From Arthrobacter sp. PAMC25564 (lineage in GTDB: Bacteria > Actinomycetota > Actinomycetes > Actinomycetales > Micrococcaceae): 64,000 bases of DNA. The notes beneath the pieces were generated by a model. It saw only the letters and a list, made by a program, of their open reading frames with translations. It ran no database searches and was not told where the DNA came from. The stretch spans positions 930,001-994,000 of the forward strand of contig NZ_CP039290.1 of the NCBI RefSeq assembly GCF_004798705.1, given 5' to 3'. This document shows, in pieces, positions 1 to 12,046 of the stretch (positions within the stretch are counted from its first letter, which is position 1; each line of letters starts with the position of its first letter). A program made the translations under genes and the position numbers.

Positions 1-2901
<2,901 letters not shown>

Positions 2902-3138
2902 ACACACTCTCTTCGTGAACGGATTCAAAAGACGCTCACACCATGAAGAGAGTACAAAGAAACAAGACTGCTTGCGTCCACTATGTGGTTCCCAAACAAC
3001 AAACCCGCACCACGGGCACGTTGCACCAGGGAACACCACCACAACACAACAACACCACCACTGCACACACATGCAGCGGACAGGTTGTAACCACAGATTT
3101 CCCACCACACCCACCAGGGTGCCAGGTGCGGAGCAAGG
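2902..3138 (+). other. 23S-5S internal transcribed spacer
   Basis: Spacer of about 237 bases between the two rRNA genes. It holds no tRNA and no convincing gene. A notable stretch near 3010-3080 is rich in aac/cac triplets (caccacaacacaacaacacc), unlike the surrounding coding DNA. It is most likely processed away from the pre-rRNA. Confidence 0.8.
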
Positions 3139-3257
3139 GTTACGGCGGTCATAGCGTGGGGGAAACGCCCGGTCCCATTCCGAACCCGGAAGCTAAGACC
3201 CACAGCGCCGATGGTACTGCACCCGGGAGGGTGTGGGAGAGTAGGACACCGCCGGAC
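3139..3257 (+). rRNA. rrf: 5S ribosomal RNA
   Basis: Typical actinobacterial 5S sequence: it opens with gttacggcggtcatagcg, contains the conserved cggtcccattccgaacccgg loop, and closes with ggacaccgccgga. The terminal helix between gttacggcgg and the 3' end is visible. Ends are accurate to a few bases. Confidence 0.95.
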
Positions 3258-3270
3258 ACTATTTAGAGCA

Positions 3271-3297
3271 CGAGCCCCGACCCCCGGTCGGGGCTCG
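3271..3297 (+). terminator. Hairpin after the rRNA operon
   Basis: Perfect 12-bp stem (cgagccccgacc paired with ggtcggggctcg) around a 3-base loop, 13 bases after the 5S gene. It is followed by cgccattt rather than a clear T-run, so it is a probable rRNA operon terminator of the T-poor actinobacterial kind. Confidence 0.75.
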
Positions 3298-3359
3298 CGC
3301 CATTTAAAACCCACCACCAACACGCCACTCCCACACCGCCCGCCGCCGGTCCCGGAACC

Positions 3360-3420
3360 GGGAACCCGCGGAACCTGAGGGAACGCCGCCCCGGGAACCC
3401 GCAGGACCTGAGGGAACGCC
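3360..3420 (+). repeat. Two tandem 28-bp direct repeats in the hup leader
   Basis: Two copies (3360-3387 and 3393-3420) start gggaacccgc and end acctgagggaacgcc. They differ at two positions and recur with a 33-bp period. They sit in the roughly 300-base gap between the rRNA terminator and hup, where no gene is visible. The rest of the gap shows nothing I can name. Confidence 0.85.
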
Positions 3421-3597
3421 GGCAGATGGCGGAATTTGACCTCGAAAGCTGACGATTCCGGTGATTTTCCCCAAAAAAGGCCGAAAACACGCGGAATTTG
3501 CGGTCTCTGCGGCGGCAAGCTGGTAAGTTTTCGAACAGTGGCTTGTACGCATGCCGTGTGCAGGCTCCAGAAATCATGACCGTCCAGGAGGACATAA

Positions 3598-3885
3598 ATG
3601 GCTAAGAACCGTAGTGAACTTGTTGCAGAGGTAGCGGGCAAGGCCGGCACCAGCCAGGCAGCCGTCAACTCCGTGCTCGATGCACTGTTCGAGGTTTTCG
3701 AGACCTCTGTCGCCGCGGGCGAGAAGATCACCATCCCGGGCTGGCTCGCAGTTGAGCGCACCGACCGTGCAGCCCGCACCGGCCGCAACCCGCAGACCGG
3801 CGAGACCATCCAGATCGCCGCTGGCCACAGCGTCAAGCTGACCGCCGGCTCCAAGCTGAAGGCTGCAGTCGCCAAGAAGAAGTAG
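3598..3885 (+). CDS. hup: HU family DNA-binding protein
   Basis: Histone-like HU protein of 95 residues, a nucleoid architectural protein that binds and bends DNA as a dimer. It begins MAKNRSELVAEVAGKAGTSQ with the HU helical N-terminus. The beta-arm region around residues 52-75 carries TGRNPQTGETIQIAAGHSVK, close to the family's usual GRNPxTGExIxI signature. The C-terminus is a short Lys-rich tail. The ATG has a good ribosome site (aggagg, about 6 bases upstream). It is monocistronic between the rRNA terminator and its own strong intrinsic terminator, as expected for a highly expressed gene. Confidence 0.95.
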   Translation: MAKNRSELVAEVAGKAGTSQAAVNSVLDALFEVFETSVAAGEKITIPGWLAVERTDRAARTGRNPQTGETIQIAAGHSVKLTAGSKLKAAVAKKK

Positions 3886-3904
3886 TCTTCTTCCCGAATG
3901 CTTG

Positions 3905-3943
3905 AAAGGAGCGGCAACCCCAGGGTTGCCGCTCCTTTTTCGT
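3905..3943 (+). terminator. Rho-independent terminator of hup
   Basis: Sixteen-bp perfect stem: aaaggagcggcaaccc pairs with gggttgccgctccttt around a 2-base loop, followed by further Ts. It lies 20 bases after the hup stop codon. Confidence 0.92.
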
Positions 3944-4018
3944 TAACCCGGATGTGGTCATGGGCGCCCGCACACCCCACGATTCGGCGAGCAGACGGGC
4001 ATAGCGGACAATGGACAT

Positions 4019-6178
4019 GTGCCTTCCGCAGCAAAACCCTCTTCCAAAGCCACAGCGCCAACCCCCACACGGGGAGCGCGGGGCCCTGCTGCCAGCGCGG
4101 ACGGAGTCACCCGCCCCTGGCAGCTCGCCGGCCTCGCCGCGCTGTTCCTGGGCCTTGCAGCGGCACTGCTCTTCTCCGGGGCCGCAGCCGCCCGTGAAGT
4201 CTCGGACCCCGGCGCCCTGGTCCGCTGGGGGCTGCCGGTGGCCAAGGCGATCCATAACGTCTCCCTGGCCACTGTGATCGGGGGCCTCATCTTCGCCGTC
4301 GCCATCCTGCCGCGGACCCTGAACGGCTCACGGTCCAAGGACCGTGGCGCCCCGGAACATCCGGCCTTTGCCCGTGCGCTGGCGATTACCGCGGCCGCCG
4401 GAGCCGTCTGGACGCTGTCGGCGATCTCCGTGCTGGTCCTGGGGTACTCGGATATCGCCGGACAAGGGATTTCCGGCGACCCTGAGTTCACCCGGTCCCT
4501 CGTCTACTTCATGACCGACATCGAGACCGGCCGGGCCTGGCTTACCGTGGTCATCATTGCCGCCGTGGTCACCACCGCGCTCTTCGGGGTCCGCTCCCGC
4601 GGCGGACTGGCAGCAACCCTGCTGCTTGCCCTGGTCGGGCTCGTTCCCGCAGCGCTGATCGGCCACTCCTCCAGTTCCAGCGACCACGAAGGTGCGATCA
4701 ACTCCCTCGGGCTGCATCTGGTCGGCGTATCGGTCTGGGTCGGCGGGATCATCATGCTCGCGCTCCTTTCCGGGATCCTGGGCGGCGCCGGGGCGGGCGG
4801 GAAAGCCGCAGGAAACCCTGATATCACCGAACCTACGCTCCGCCGGTTCTCCGCCCTTGCCGGCTTCGCCTTCGCCCTCGTCTTCGCGTCCGGCGTGGTC
4901 AACGCCAGCATCCGCATCACGAACTGGGGGGACCTCTTCGGCTCGGCCTACGGTCAACTGATCCTGGCCAAGGCCGCAGCCACCGTGGTGCTTGGCGGCA
5001 TCGGCCTGATGCACCGCCGCTGGGTCATCCCGCAGCTGGGCGACCAGGGGGTCGGCAGATCCGCACGCAGGCTCCTCTGGCAGCTCGTCGCAGCGGAGCT
5101 GGCCATCATGGGCGCGACGTCGGGAATCGCCGTCGCGCTGGGCCGCTCGGCCCCGCCGCAGCCCACATCCTTCGCTCCCGATGCTTCCCCGGCCTTCATC
5201 CTCTCTGGCTACGAACTGCCGCCTGAACTGACACCCGGCCGCTGGCTCACCGAATGGCGCCTCGACTGGCTGTGGGTCGCCGTCGTACTCTTTGGCCTTG
5301 TCGCCTACTTCCTCGGCATCCGGAGGGTCCTCCAGCGCGGTGACTCCTGGTCCTGGTTCCGCTCCATCAACTGGGTGATCGGACTCGCTGTGCTGACGTA
5401 TGTGACCTCGGGGCCGCCGTCGGTCTATGGCCGCGTACTGTTCTCGGCGCACATGGTGGACCATATGGCGCTGACCATGGTGGCCCCGCTGTTCCTGGTG
5501 CTGGGCGCCCCCGTCACGCTGGCGCTGCGGGCACTGGCGCCGCGGCGGGACAGCTCCCGCGGGCCGCGTGAATGGTTGCTGATCTTCGTGCACTCGAAGT
5601 TCTCCCAGCTCGTGACGCACCCCCTGTTCGCCGCGGCCAACTTCGCCGGCTCGATCGTGCTGTTCTACTACTCGGACGCCTTCGGCTACGCCATGCGGGA
5701 CCACGTGGGCCACGAGCTGATGAACCTGCACTTCGCCCTCACCGGCTACATCTTCGTGCTGACCATGATCGGCACCGATCCGCTGCCCCGCCGTGCGCCC
5801 TACCCCATGCGGCTGTTGCTGCTGCTGGCCACGATGGGCTTCCACGCCTTCTTCGGCGTCTCGATCATGGGCGGGACCGGGCTACTTGCTGCGGACTACT
5901 TCGGCAACCTCGGCCGGACCTGGGGACCCTCGGCACTGCTGGACCAGCAGATGGGCGGTGCGGTGGCCTGGGGCATCGGCGAAGTGCCCACCCTGCTGGT
6001 GGCGATCGGCGTCGCCGTCATGTGGTCCCGTTCCGATGCGCGCGAGTCCAAGCGGACCGACCGGGCCGCGGACCGGAATAACGACGCCGATCTCACTGCT
6101 TACAACGATATGTTTGCCAAGCTGGCGGAGCGAGATGCCAGGCTGGGCGAACGCAACTCAAAGCTGGAAGGACGCTGA
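4019..6178 (+). CDS. CopD-CtaG fusion membrane protein
   Basis: A 719-residue polytopic membrane protein starting with GTG. The N-terminal half (about residues 80-330) looks like the CopD copper-resistance domain. The C-terminal half (about 400-680) looks like the CtaG/caa3 oxidase assembly family, with HMVDHMALTMVAPLFLVLG and HELMNLHFALTGYIFVLTMI carrying the conserved His residues. The combination suggests copper uptake or delivery to cytochrome oxidase at the membrane; this role is inferred from family knowledge. The last 45 residues are a charged cytoplasmic tail. The TGA stop overlaps the next ATG by one base, so the two genes are probably co-translated. Confidence 0.85.
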   Translation: MPSAAKPSSKATAPTPTRGARGPAASADGVTRPWQLAGLAALFLGLAAALLFSGAAAAREVSDPGALVRWGLPVAKAIHNVSLATVIGGLIFAVAILPRTLNGSRSKDRGAPEHPAFARALAITAAAGAVWTLSAISVLVLGYSDIAGQGISGDPEFTRSLVYFMTDIETGRAWLTVVIIAAVVTTALFGVRSRGGLAATLLLALVGLVPAALIGHSSSSSDHEGAINSLGLHLVGVSVWVGGIIMLALLSGILGGAGAGGKAAGNPDITEPTLRRFSALAGFAFALVFASGVVNASIRITNWGDLFGSAYGQLILAKAAATVVLGGIGLMHRRWVIPQLGDQGVGRSARRLLWQLVAAELAIMGATSGIAVALGRSAPPQPTSFAPDASPAFILSGYELPPELTPGRWLTEWRLDWLWVAVVLFGLVAYFLGIRRVLQRGDSWSWFRSINWVIGLAVLTYVTSGPPSVYGRVLFSAHMVDHMALTMVAPLFLVLGAPVTLALRALAPRRDSSRGPREWLLIFVHSKFSQLVTHPLFAAANFAGSIVLFYYSDAFGYAMRDHVGHELMNLHFALTGYIFVLTMIGTDPLPRRAPYPMRLLLLLATMGFHAFFGVSIMGGTGLLAADYFGNLGRTWGPSALLDQQMGGAVAWGIGEVPTLLVAIGVAVMWSRSDARESKRTDRAADRNNDADLTAYNDMFAKLAERDARLGERNSKLEGR

Positions 6179-8139
6179 TGAGCGAAACTGTACGCACCCA
6201 CCTCCGGGTCCGGGCTTCTGAACTGGTGGGCCGCAATTGGCTGAACACCGGAGGCAAGCCCCTGGACCTTGAATCCCTGCGCGGCAAGATCGTGTTGCTG
6301 GACTTCTGGACCTTCTGCTGCATCAACTGCCTCCACGTGCTGGACGAACTCCGTCCGCTGGAGCAGCAGTACTCGGATGTCCTCGTTACCGTAGGCGTGC
6401 ACTCGCCCAAGTTCGAGCACGAGGCGGATCCGGTGGCGCTTGCCGCAGCCGTGGAACGCTACGAGATCCGCCACCCCGTCCTGGACGATCCCGAACTGGA
6501 CACCTGGAAGGCTTACACCGCCCGCGCATGGCCCACCCTGGTGGTCATCGACCCCGAGGGCTACATCGTGGCCCACCTCTCCGGTGAAGGCCACGCGGAC
6601 GGCCTTGCCGTGCTGGTCCCCGAGCTGATCGCCGAGCATGAGGCCAAGGGCACCCTGCACCGCGGCAGCGGCCCCTACGTGGCGCCGGAGCCGACGTCGG
6701 GCACCTTGCGCTTCCCCGGCAAGGCCCTGTACCTCCCCGCCGGCCGCGGCATCGGAACCGGACCGGAGGCCGGTTCCTGGCTGGTCACCGACACCGGCCA
6801 CCACCGCCTGGTGGAATTGTCCACCGATTTCCAGACCGTGCTGGGCACCTATGGCTCCGGCGAAAAAGGCTACGCCGACGGCTACGCCGCGACAGCCCGG
6901 TTCAACGAGCCGCAGGGCCTCGTCCTGCTCCCGTCGGACGCCGCGGCGGAGACGGGCTACGACGTCGTCATCGCGGACTCCGTGAACCACCGGCTGCGCG
7001 GGCTCTCGCTCGCCGACGGAACCGTCAGCACCCTGGCCGGCAACGGTATCCAGCGGCTGCTCGAGACCGGACCGGCGCGCGTGGATGAAGAGGGCGCGGC
7101 CTTCGGCGCCCGGCTGGAGGCCGATCCGCTCGCGGTCTCGCTGAGCTCCCCATGGGACGTCGTGTGGTCCAGCAGGCTCAACGCCGTGGTGGTGGCGATG
7201 GCCGGCGTGCACCAGATCTTCAGCTTCGACCCGGTTTCCGGTGCCGTGTCCGTCATCGCCGGCAACGGGCTCGAGGGCCTGCTGGACGGCCCGGCGGCCG
7301 AAGCCTGGTTCGCCCAGTCCTCCGGCCTCGCCGAGGACGCCGACGGTAACATCTGGGTGGCGGACTCCGAGACCTCGGCGCTGCGCAAGCTCGTGATCGG
7401 CGACGGCGGCGGCATCACCGTCGAGTCGGCCGTGGGCAAGGGCCTGTTCGACTTCGGCTTCCGCGACGGACCCGCCGCCGAAGCCCGGTTGCAGCACCCG
7501 CTCGGCGTCACCGTGCTGCCCGACGGCTCGGTGGCGGTCGCCGACACCTACAACGGCGCCGTCCGCCGCTACGACCCCGCCTCAGGCACCGTCTCCACCC
7601 TGGCGCGCGGACTGTCCGAGCCCTCCGACGTGATCGTGGACCACACCCGCGCCGCCGGTTCGGAGCCGCTGCTGGTGGTCGTCGAGGCGAACAAGCACCA
7701 GTTGGTATATGTGCCGATCCCGAAGGAAGCACAACAGGTGGACGAGGGCGCGGCGCAGACCCACCGGCCCAAGAGCCCCGTGGCTCCCGGGCTGCTGGAG
7801 CTGACGGTCCGTTTCACTGCGCCGACCGGCCAGAAGCTGGACGACCGCTGGGGCGACCCCACGCAGCTGAAGATCTCCTCCACCCCGCCGGAGCTGCTGC
7901 TGGCCGGCGGCGGGACCTCCGTGGGCCTGCTCCGCACCCTGGAACTTGCCTCCGACATCCCCGAGGGCGTGCTGCACATTACCGCCCGCGCCGCGGCCTG
8001 CGACGGCCCGGAGGACGCGGCTGGCGAGATCCCGGACCACGCGGCCTGCCACCTGTACCAGCAGGACTGGGGCATCCCGGTGCTGCTGCAGTCCGACGGC
8101 GACACCGAACTGGTGCTGGACCTGCGCGGAATGGACTGA
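6178..8139 (+). CDS. Thioredoxin-like / NHL-repeat protein
   Basis: A 653-residue protein. Residues 1-150 form a TlpA/thioredoxin-like domain with the redox motif DFWTFCCINCLHVLDELRPL, that is CxxC as CINC preceded by an extra Cys, and the cis-Pro region ARAWPTLVVIDPEG. Residues about 170-520 contain repeated NHL-type beta-propeller blades (for example ARFNEPQGLVLLP, ARLQHPLGVTVLPDGSVAVADTYNGAVRRY). There is no signal peptide or membrane segment, so a cytoplasmic location is likely. It overlaps the CopD-CtaG gene by one base, which suggests a shared job such as thiol or copper-linked maturation. That link is inference. Confidence 0.85.
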   Translation: MSETVRTHLRVRASELVGRNWLNTGGKPLDLESLRGKIVLLDFWTFCCINCLHVLDELRPLEQQYSDVLVTVGVHSPKFEHEADPVALAAAVERYEIRHPVLDDPELDTWKAYTARAWPTLVVIDPEGYIVAHLSGEGHADGLAVLVPELIAEHEAKGTLHRGSGPYVAPEPTSGTLRFPGKALYLPAGRGIGTGPEAGSWLVTDTGHHRLVELSTDFQTVLGTYGSGEKGYADGYAATARFNEPQGLVLLPSDAAAETGYDVVIADSVNHRLRGLSLADGTVSTLAGNGIQRLLETGPARVDEEGAAFGARLEADPLAVSLSSPWDVVWSSRLNAVVVAMAGVHQIFSFDPVSGAVSVIAGNGLEGLLDGPAAEAWFAQSSGLAEDADGNIWVADSETSALRKLVIGDGGGITVESAVGKGLFDFGFRDGPAAEARLQHPLGVTVLPDGSVAVADTYNGAVRRYDPASGTVSTLARGLSEPSDVIVDHTRAAGSEPLLVVVEANKHQLVYVPIPKEAQQVDEGAAQTHRPKSPVAPGLLELTVRFTAPTGQKLDDRWGDPTQLKISSTPPELLLAGGGTSVGLLRTLELASDIPEGVLHITARAAACDGPEDAAGEIPDHAACHLYQQDWGIPVLLQSDGDTELVLDLRGMD

Positions 8140-8144
8140 CCCCC

Positions 8145-8186
8145 GGCTGCTGTCCGTGACCACTGCGTCACGGACAGCAGCCTTTT
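8145..8186 (+). terminator. Rho-independent terminator
   Basis: Sixteen-bp perfect stem (ggctgctgtccgtgac paired with gtcacggacagcagcc), 6-base loop, then tttt. It closes the CopD-CtaG/NHL transcription unit and also lies just beyond the 3' end of the convergent gene at 8213. Confidence 0.92.
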
Positions 8187-8212
8187 GGCTTTAAGCCGGC
8201 CCGGCCGGCGGC

Positions 8213-9205
8213 TCAGTAGTTCAGGAGCGGGGTGAGCTTCACGGAAGCCGCGTCGATGTCCAGGCGTGTGGTGAAGCTGAAATCGTGGACAGCGTTGAGC
8301 TCCGTGACGGCGCCCGTGAACAGGTCCACCTGCCGGGCCTTGATCCGGGCTTTGCCGTCCAGCGGCGCCACCACCCAGCGGCCGCCGAACGGCTCAATCC
8401 GGACGGAGGGGTATTCGGTGATGCTCCAGTCGATGGTCCCGTCGATCACGCGGTTGTTGGTGGCGTGGTAAAACGGGCAGTCCGGCTGGAGCTTCTGCTC
8501 TTTGTCAGCCTCGGCGGCACAGGAGTCCAGGAATTCTTTGACCTTGGCGCTGACCGCGTCCTTCAGTGCAGGAGTGGCTTCGGTCAGGAGGTTCAGCGGT
8601 GCCGCGGGAACGTCCCGGCTGGAGACCGTGGCACGGGTGGGCGGGGCGGAGAAGTACTGGCCGTTGAGGGCGGCCTCGTATTCGCCAGGGTAGAAGACAG
8701 CGAAGGAATTGCGGCCGTTGGGCATGTTCACCGGGATGCCGTTGAGGGTGGCCTCGTTGGAATTGACCACGGTGACGTCCAGCACCGGCAACGCGGAGGG
8801 GACAAAGGACCATGTGTGGAAGAACAGCCACTCTGTGCTGGAGCGTTCCAGCAGGAACTCGGTGTGCAGCTGGCTGCCGTCAATCGCATAATCGATTGGC
8901 ACCATGACCTGGTTCCCGCCGCGCTCCTCGGCGTCGCCGAACTTCACCCCTGCGATCCGTGCTGCGGCCGTCTGCAGCGCCGTTCCGTCCAGCATGGCGG
9001 CGTTGCTCTGCGGCACCGAAGCGTGCAGCAGGCCGAGCGCCCGCTCTCCCTCACCCTTCTGCAAAGCGTCAAGATACTCGCGGACAGGCTGCTGCGGGCT
9101 CGCGATGGAGTTGTTCACCAGATTGACGGCGACGATGGACGCAGCCACGGCAAGCATCAGGCCCAGCAGCCACCCGGCTGCGATCCTGACCAACGCCTGA
9201 CTCAT
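8213..9205 (-). CDS. Membrane-anchored protein of unknown function
   Basis: A protein of 330 residues, not assignable to a named family. It begins MSQALVRIAAGWLLGLMLAV, with one transmembrane segment at about residues 5-28. An alpha/beta extracytoplasmic part follows, with a first module resembling an NTF2-like or DUF4878-type fold (VREYLDALQKGEGERALGLL). A longer open frame upstream is rejected because it runs antisense to the neighbouring ATPase gene. The gene follows the HerA-like ATPase gene on the same strand after 106 bases and may be transcribed with it. Confidence 0.8.
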   Translation of the reverse strand: MSQALVRIAAGWLLGLMLAVAASIVAVNLVNNSIASPQQPVREYLDALQKGEGERALGLLHASVPQSNAAMLDGTALQTAAARIAGVKFGDAEERGGNQVMVPIDYAIDGSQLHTEFLLERSSTEWLFFHTWSFVPSALPVLDVTVVNSNEATLNGIPVNMPNGRNSFAVFYPGEYEAALNGQYFSAPPTRATVSSRDVPAAPLNLLTEATPALKDAVSAKVKEFLDSCAAEADKEQKLQPDCPFYHATNNRVIDGTIDWSITEYPSVRIEPFGGRWVVAPLDGKARIKARQVDLFTGAVTELNAVHDFSFTTRLDIDAASVKLTPLLNY

Positions 9206-9311
9206 TTGCACGTACCTTACGATACCTGCACCCCAAGGACTGCCGGTGTCACAGGTGCCCCTGCAGCACCGGGGGATCGCTTCAGCGTGCGCCCGGCGGC
9301 GCCGGGGTTCC

Positions 9312-11000
9312 CTAGCGGCGGCGGCGTTTGGGGGCGGTGCCGAAGACTCCGCGGAGCAACTCCCTCCCGAGCTGCGTTCCCAGTGAGCGGGCCATGCTCT
9401 TGAGGCCGCCGCCGAGGGCTCCTCCCAGGGCTCCGGCAATTTCGCCGACCATGCCGCCGCCGTCCTTCGGAGCCTGCCGCGGGGCCTCACGTTCGGCCGG
9501 GTGCCCGGGCGCCGGTGCGGGCCTGCTGCTGGGCCGGCCCAGGATCTCTTCCTCGATCCGCCGGGCATCGGCGTCGACGGCAGCGGGATCAAGGGAGCGA
9601 CCCTGCGCAGCGGCCGGCCCGGCAGCGGCCGGTCCCGTCGAGGCCGCAGCCTTGCCGGTGAGCTTCTCGTCGGCGGAGACGTTGTCCACCGCGGTGCCGT
9701 ACTTGGGGAGCAGGGCGGAGCCGGCCACAGAGCTGGAGACCAGCGCATCGGTGCTGGGACCCATGACGGATTCCGGGGCACGCAGCCTGGTCAGCGCCAC
9801 GGGGGTCGGCGCGCCCTTCTCATTCATGACCGTGACGACGGCCTCGCCGATTCCGGCCGAGGTGAGGGTCTCCTCAAGGTCGTAGTCACTGATCGGGAAG
9901 GTGGAAATCGTCGCCTTGAGGGCCTTGGCATCCTCGGGGGTGTAGGCGCGGAGGGCGTGCTGGATCCGGTTGGCGAGCTGGCCCAGTACATCGGCCGGGA
10001 CATCCTTGGGAGTCTGGGTGACAAAGAAGATGCCGACGCCCTTGGACCGGATGAGCCGCACGGTGGTGGTGATGGCCGCCAGGAACGCCTTCGAGGCGCC
10101 GTTGAACAGCAGGTGGGCCTCGTCGAGGAAGAACACCAGCTTCGGCTTGTCCAGGTCGCCGGCCTCCGGCAGTTCCTCGAAGAGGTCCGCGAGCAGCCAC
10201 ATCAGGAAGGTGGAAAACAGCATGGGCTTGGTCTGCAGCGTGGGCAGCTCCAGGCAGGTGATGACGCCGCGCCCGTCCGGGGCGGTGCGCAGCAATTCGG
10301 CGGTGTCGAACTCCGGTTCGCCAAAGAACTTCTCCATGCCCTGTGCCTCGAGCGTGATCAGTTCGCGGAGGATGACGCCGGCAGTCGCCTTGGAGAGTCC
10401 GCCCAGCTCCTCAAGTTCGTCCTTTCCCTCGTCCGAGGTGAGGAACGCGATGACGGCGCGCAGGTCCTTCAGATCGATCAGTTCCAGGTTCTTCGTGTCC
10501 GCGAAATGGAAGACCAGCTGCAGGCTGGATTCCTGGGTCTCGTTGAGCTCCATGATGCGGGAGAGCAGGACGGGTCCGAAGGAGGTGATGGTGGCACGGA
10601 CCGGAATGCCGTTGCCGTCGCCGCCGAGGGCCAGGAATTCCACCGGGAACGTCTTTCCGGACCAGGCCTGGCCGATGCTTTCGGTGCGGGCGAGTAGTTT
10701 TTCGCTGACAGTGGCGGCCGTGGCCAGGCCGGAGAGGTCGCCCTTGATGTCAGCGAGGAACACCGGCACCCCTGCGGTGGAAAGCTGCTCCGCCATCATG
10801 TGCAGGGTAACGGTCTTCCCGGTGCCGGTTGCACCGGCCACGAGGCCATGCCGGTTCATCATGGCCAGCGGCAGCCGGACGGGGGCATCCTTGTGGAGCT
10901 CGCCGTCGATGATCGCGGCTCCCAACTCGATCGTGGGGCCCTCGAGGGTGTACCCCTTCTGGATCGTGGCGACTTTTTCTGCCGTGGATTTGATGGCCAT
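9312..11000 (-). CDS. HerA-like ATPase (DUF853 family)
   Basis: A 562-residue P-loop ATPase of the HerA/FtsK superfamily. Walker A is GATGTGKT at residues 56-63. Walker B is LVFFLDEAHLLF at about residue 285, followed by an arginine-finger-type region (LIRSKGVGIFFVTQTPKDVP). The C-terminal third is low-complexity, rich in Ala, Pro and Gly, and ends in RRRR, as in many DUF853 proteins. The ATG at 11000 (MAIKSTAEKVATIQKGY) matches the family start better than the ATG 20 codons upstream. The natural substrate of the family is not known; HerA relatives translocate DNA. It is divergent from the secreted protein at 11118. Confidence 0.88.
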   Translation of the reverse strand: MAIKSTAEKVATIQKGYTLEGPTIELGAAIIDGELHKDAPVRLPLAMMNRHGLVAGATGTGKTVTLHMMAEQLSTAGVPVFLADIKGDLSGLATAATVSEKLLARTESIGQAWSGKTFPVEFLALGGDGNGIPVRATITSFGPVLLSRIMELNETQESSLQLVFHFADTKNLELIDLKDLRAVIAFLTSDEGKDELEELGGLSKATAGVILRELITLEAQGMEKFFGEPEFDTAELLRTAPDGRGVITCLELPTLQTKPMLFSTFLMWLLADLFEELPEAGDLDKPKLVFFLDEAHLLFNGASKAFLAAITTTVRLIRSKGVGIFFVTQTPKDVPADVLGQLANRIQHALRAYTPEDAKALKATISTFPISDYDLEETLTSAGIGEAVVTVMNEKGAPTPVALTRLRAPESVMGPSTDALVSSSVAGSALLPKYGTAVDNVSADEKLTGKAAASTGPAAAGPAAAQGRSLDPAAVDADARRIEEEILGRPSSRPAPAPGHPAEREAPRQAPKDGGGMVGEIAGALGGALGGGLKSMARSLGTQLGRELLRGVFGTAPKRRRR

Positions 11001-11117
11001 GCCGCTAGCATAGACGGGTCTGTTGGCGCCTGACCCGGATACGGGCCGTGCCAATTCCATCCGGACATGCGCGGAGAAGTTCCCGGACCGGCGCGGAGGC
11101 GGACCTTAGACTTCGGC

Positions 11118-11921
11118 ATGGCCACATCGATATTGAAGCTCATCCTGACAGTTGCCACCATGCTGGGCCTTGTCCTCCTGGGCAGCGCCCCGGCCACGGC
11201 GGCCCCGGCCCGTTCATCCGACCTTGTGGGCATTGATGTGTCCTGGCCGCAGTGCGGCAAAACACTTCCCACGAAACCCGCGTTCGCCATCGTCGGTGTC
11301 AACAACGGGCTCGCCAACACGACAAACCCGTGCCTCGGTGCCGAACTTGCGTGGGCCGGCACGGCACTATCCCCTGCGGCGACGTCCCAGCCCAGGATCG
11401 CGCTCTACGTCAACACGGCCAATCCCGGGCTGCAGGGCTCGTGGTGGCCAAGCTCGAACACCTACCAGGGGACGGCCGTGGCCAACCCCTACGGGGACTG
11501 CGCCGCCGCTGACTTCAAAGCCTGCTCCTACATGTACGGCTATGCGAAGGCCTACGACGACGCTATGCTGCGCGGGGTGAGCAATCCGGCGTCGTATTTC
11601 TGGTGGCTAGACGTGGAAACGGGCAACACCTGGCAGGCCGACAAGGCCGCCAATACCGCTGATCTGGAAGGCATGACCGCCTACTTCAAGAGCATCGGTG
11701 CGGGCGTCGGCATCTATTCAACCGGCAGCCAGTGGAGCCAGATCGCCGGCTCCGTCCCGTCCAACAGCCCGCTCGCCGGGCTGCCGAGCTGGCTGGCGGG
11801 GGCACGGTCATTGGCCGGAGCAAAGTCTGCCTGCACCCTTCCCGGGCTGACCCCCGGCAGCCGGGTGTCCCTGACGCAGTATGTTTCCGGCGGCCTGGAC
11901 TACGACTACCCGTGCAAGTGA
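11118..11921 (+). CDS. Secreted GH25/DUF1906-like protein
   Basis: A 267-residue exported protein. It has a clear Sec signal peptide, MATSILKLILTVATMLGLVL followed by APATAA (cleavage near residue 33). The mature part starts with GIDVSWPQCG, the strand-1 motif of a TIM-barrel family related to lysozyme-like GH25 and Rv2525c-like proteins. Four or more Cys residues could form disulfides. The WWLDVETGNTW segment carries the Asp/Glu pair typical of this fold. ATG at 11118 was chosen because it opens the signal peptide. Its substrate is unknown; peptidoglycan or another cell-wall glycan is the usual suggestion for the family. Confidence 0.82.
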   Translation: MATSILKLILTVATMLGLVLLGSAPATAAPARSSDLVGIDVSWPQCGKTLPTKPAFAIVGVNNGLANTTNPCLGAELAWAGTALSPAATSQPRIALYVNTANPGLQGSWWPSSNTYQGTAVANPYGDCAAADFKACSYMYGYAKAYDDAMLRGVSNPASYFWWLDVETGNTWQADKAANTADLEGMTAYFKSIGAGVGIYSTGSQWSQIAGSVPSNSPLAGLPSWLAGARSLAGAKSACTLPGLTPGSRVSLTQYVSGGLDYDYPCK

Positions 11922-12046
11922 GCGGAGAGCCGCAGAAATAACCCGGGCCCCGCCGTCGTTGACCCCAGTGTGCCCGCACCGGAAACCCGGTGCGGCTCCG
12001 GACCCTGGTCCACAACACTGTTCCGCTACGAAAGGCCGGCTTTTCC

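Noticed and set aside
3360-3420. Possible CRISPR-like repeat
   Set aside because: Only two copies with a 5-base spacing and no cas genes anywhere in the window.
9206-9781. N-terminal extension of the membrane-anchored protein gene
   Set aside because: The extra 192 codons overlap the HerA-like ATPase gene in another frame; the ATG at 9205 begins exactly at the transmembrane segment.
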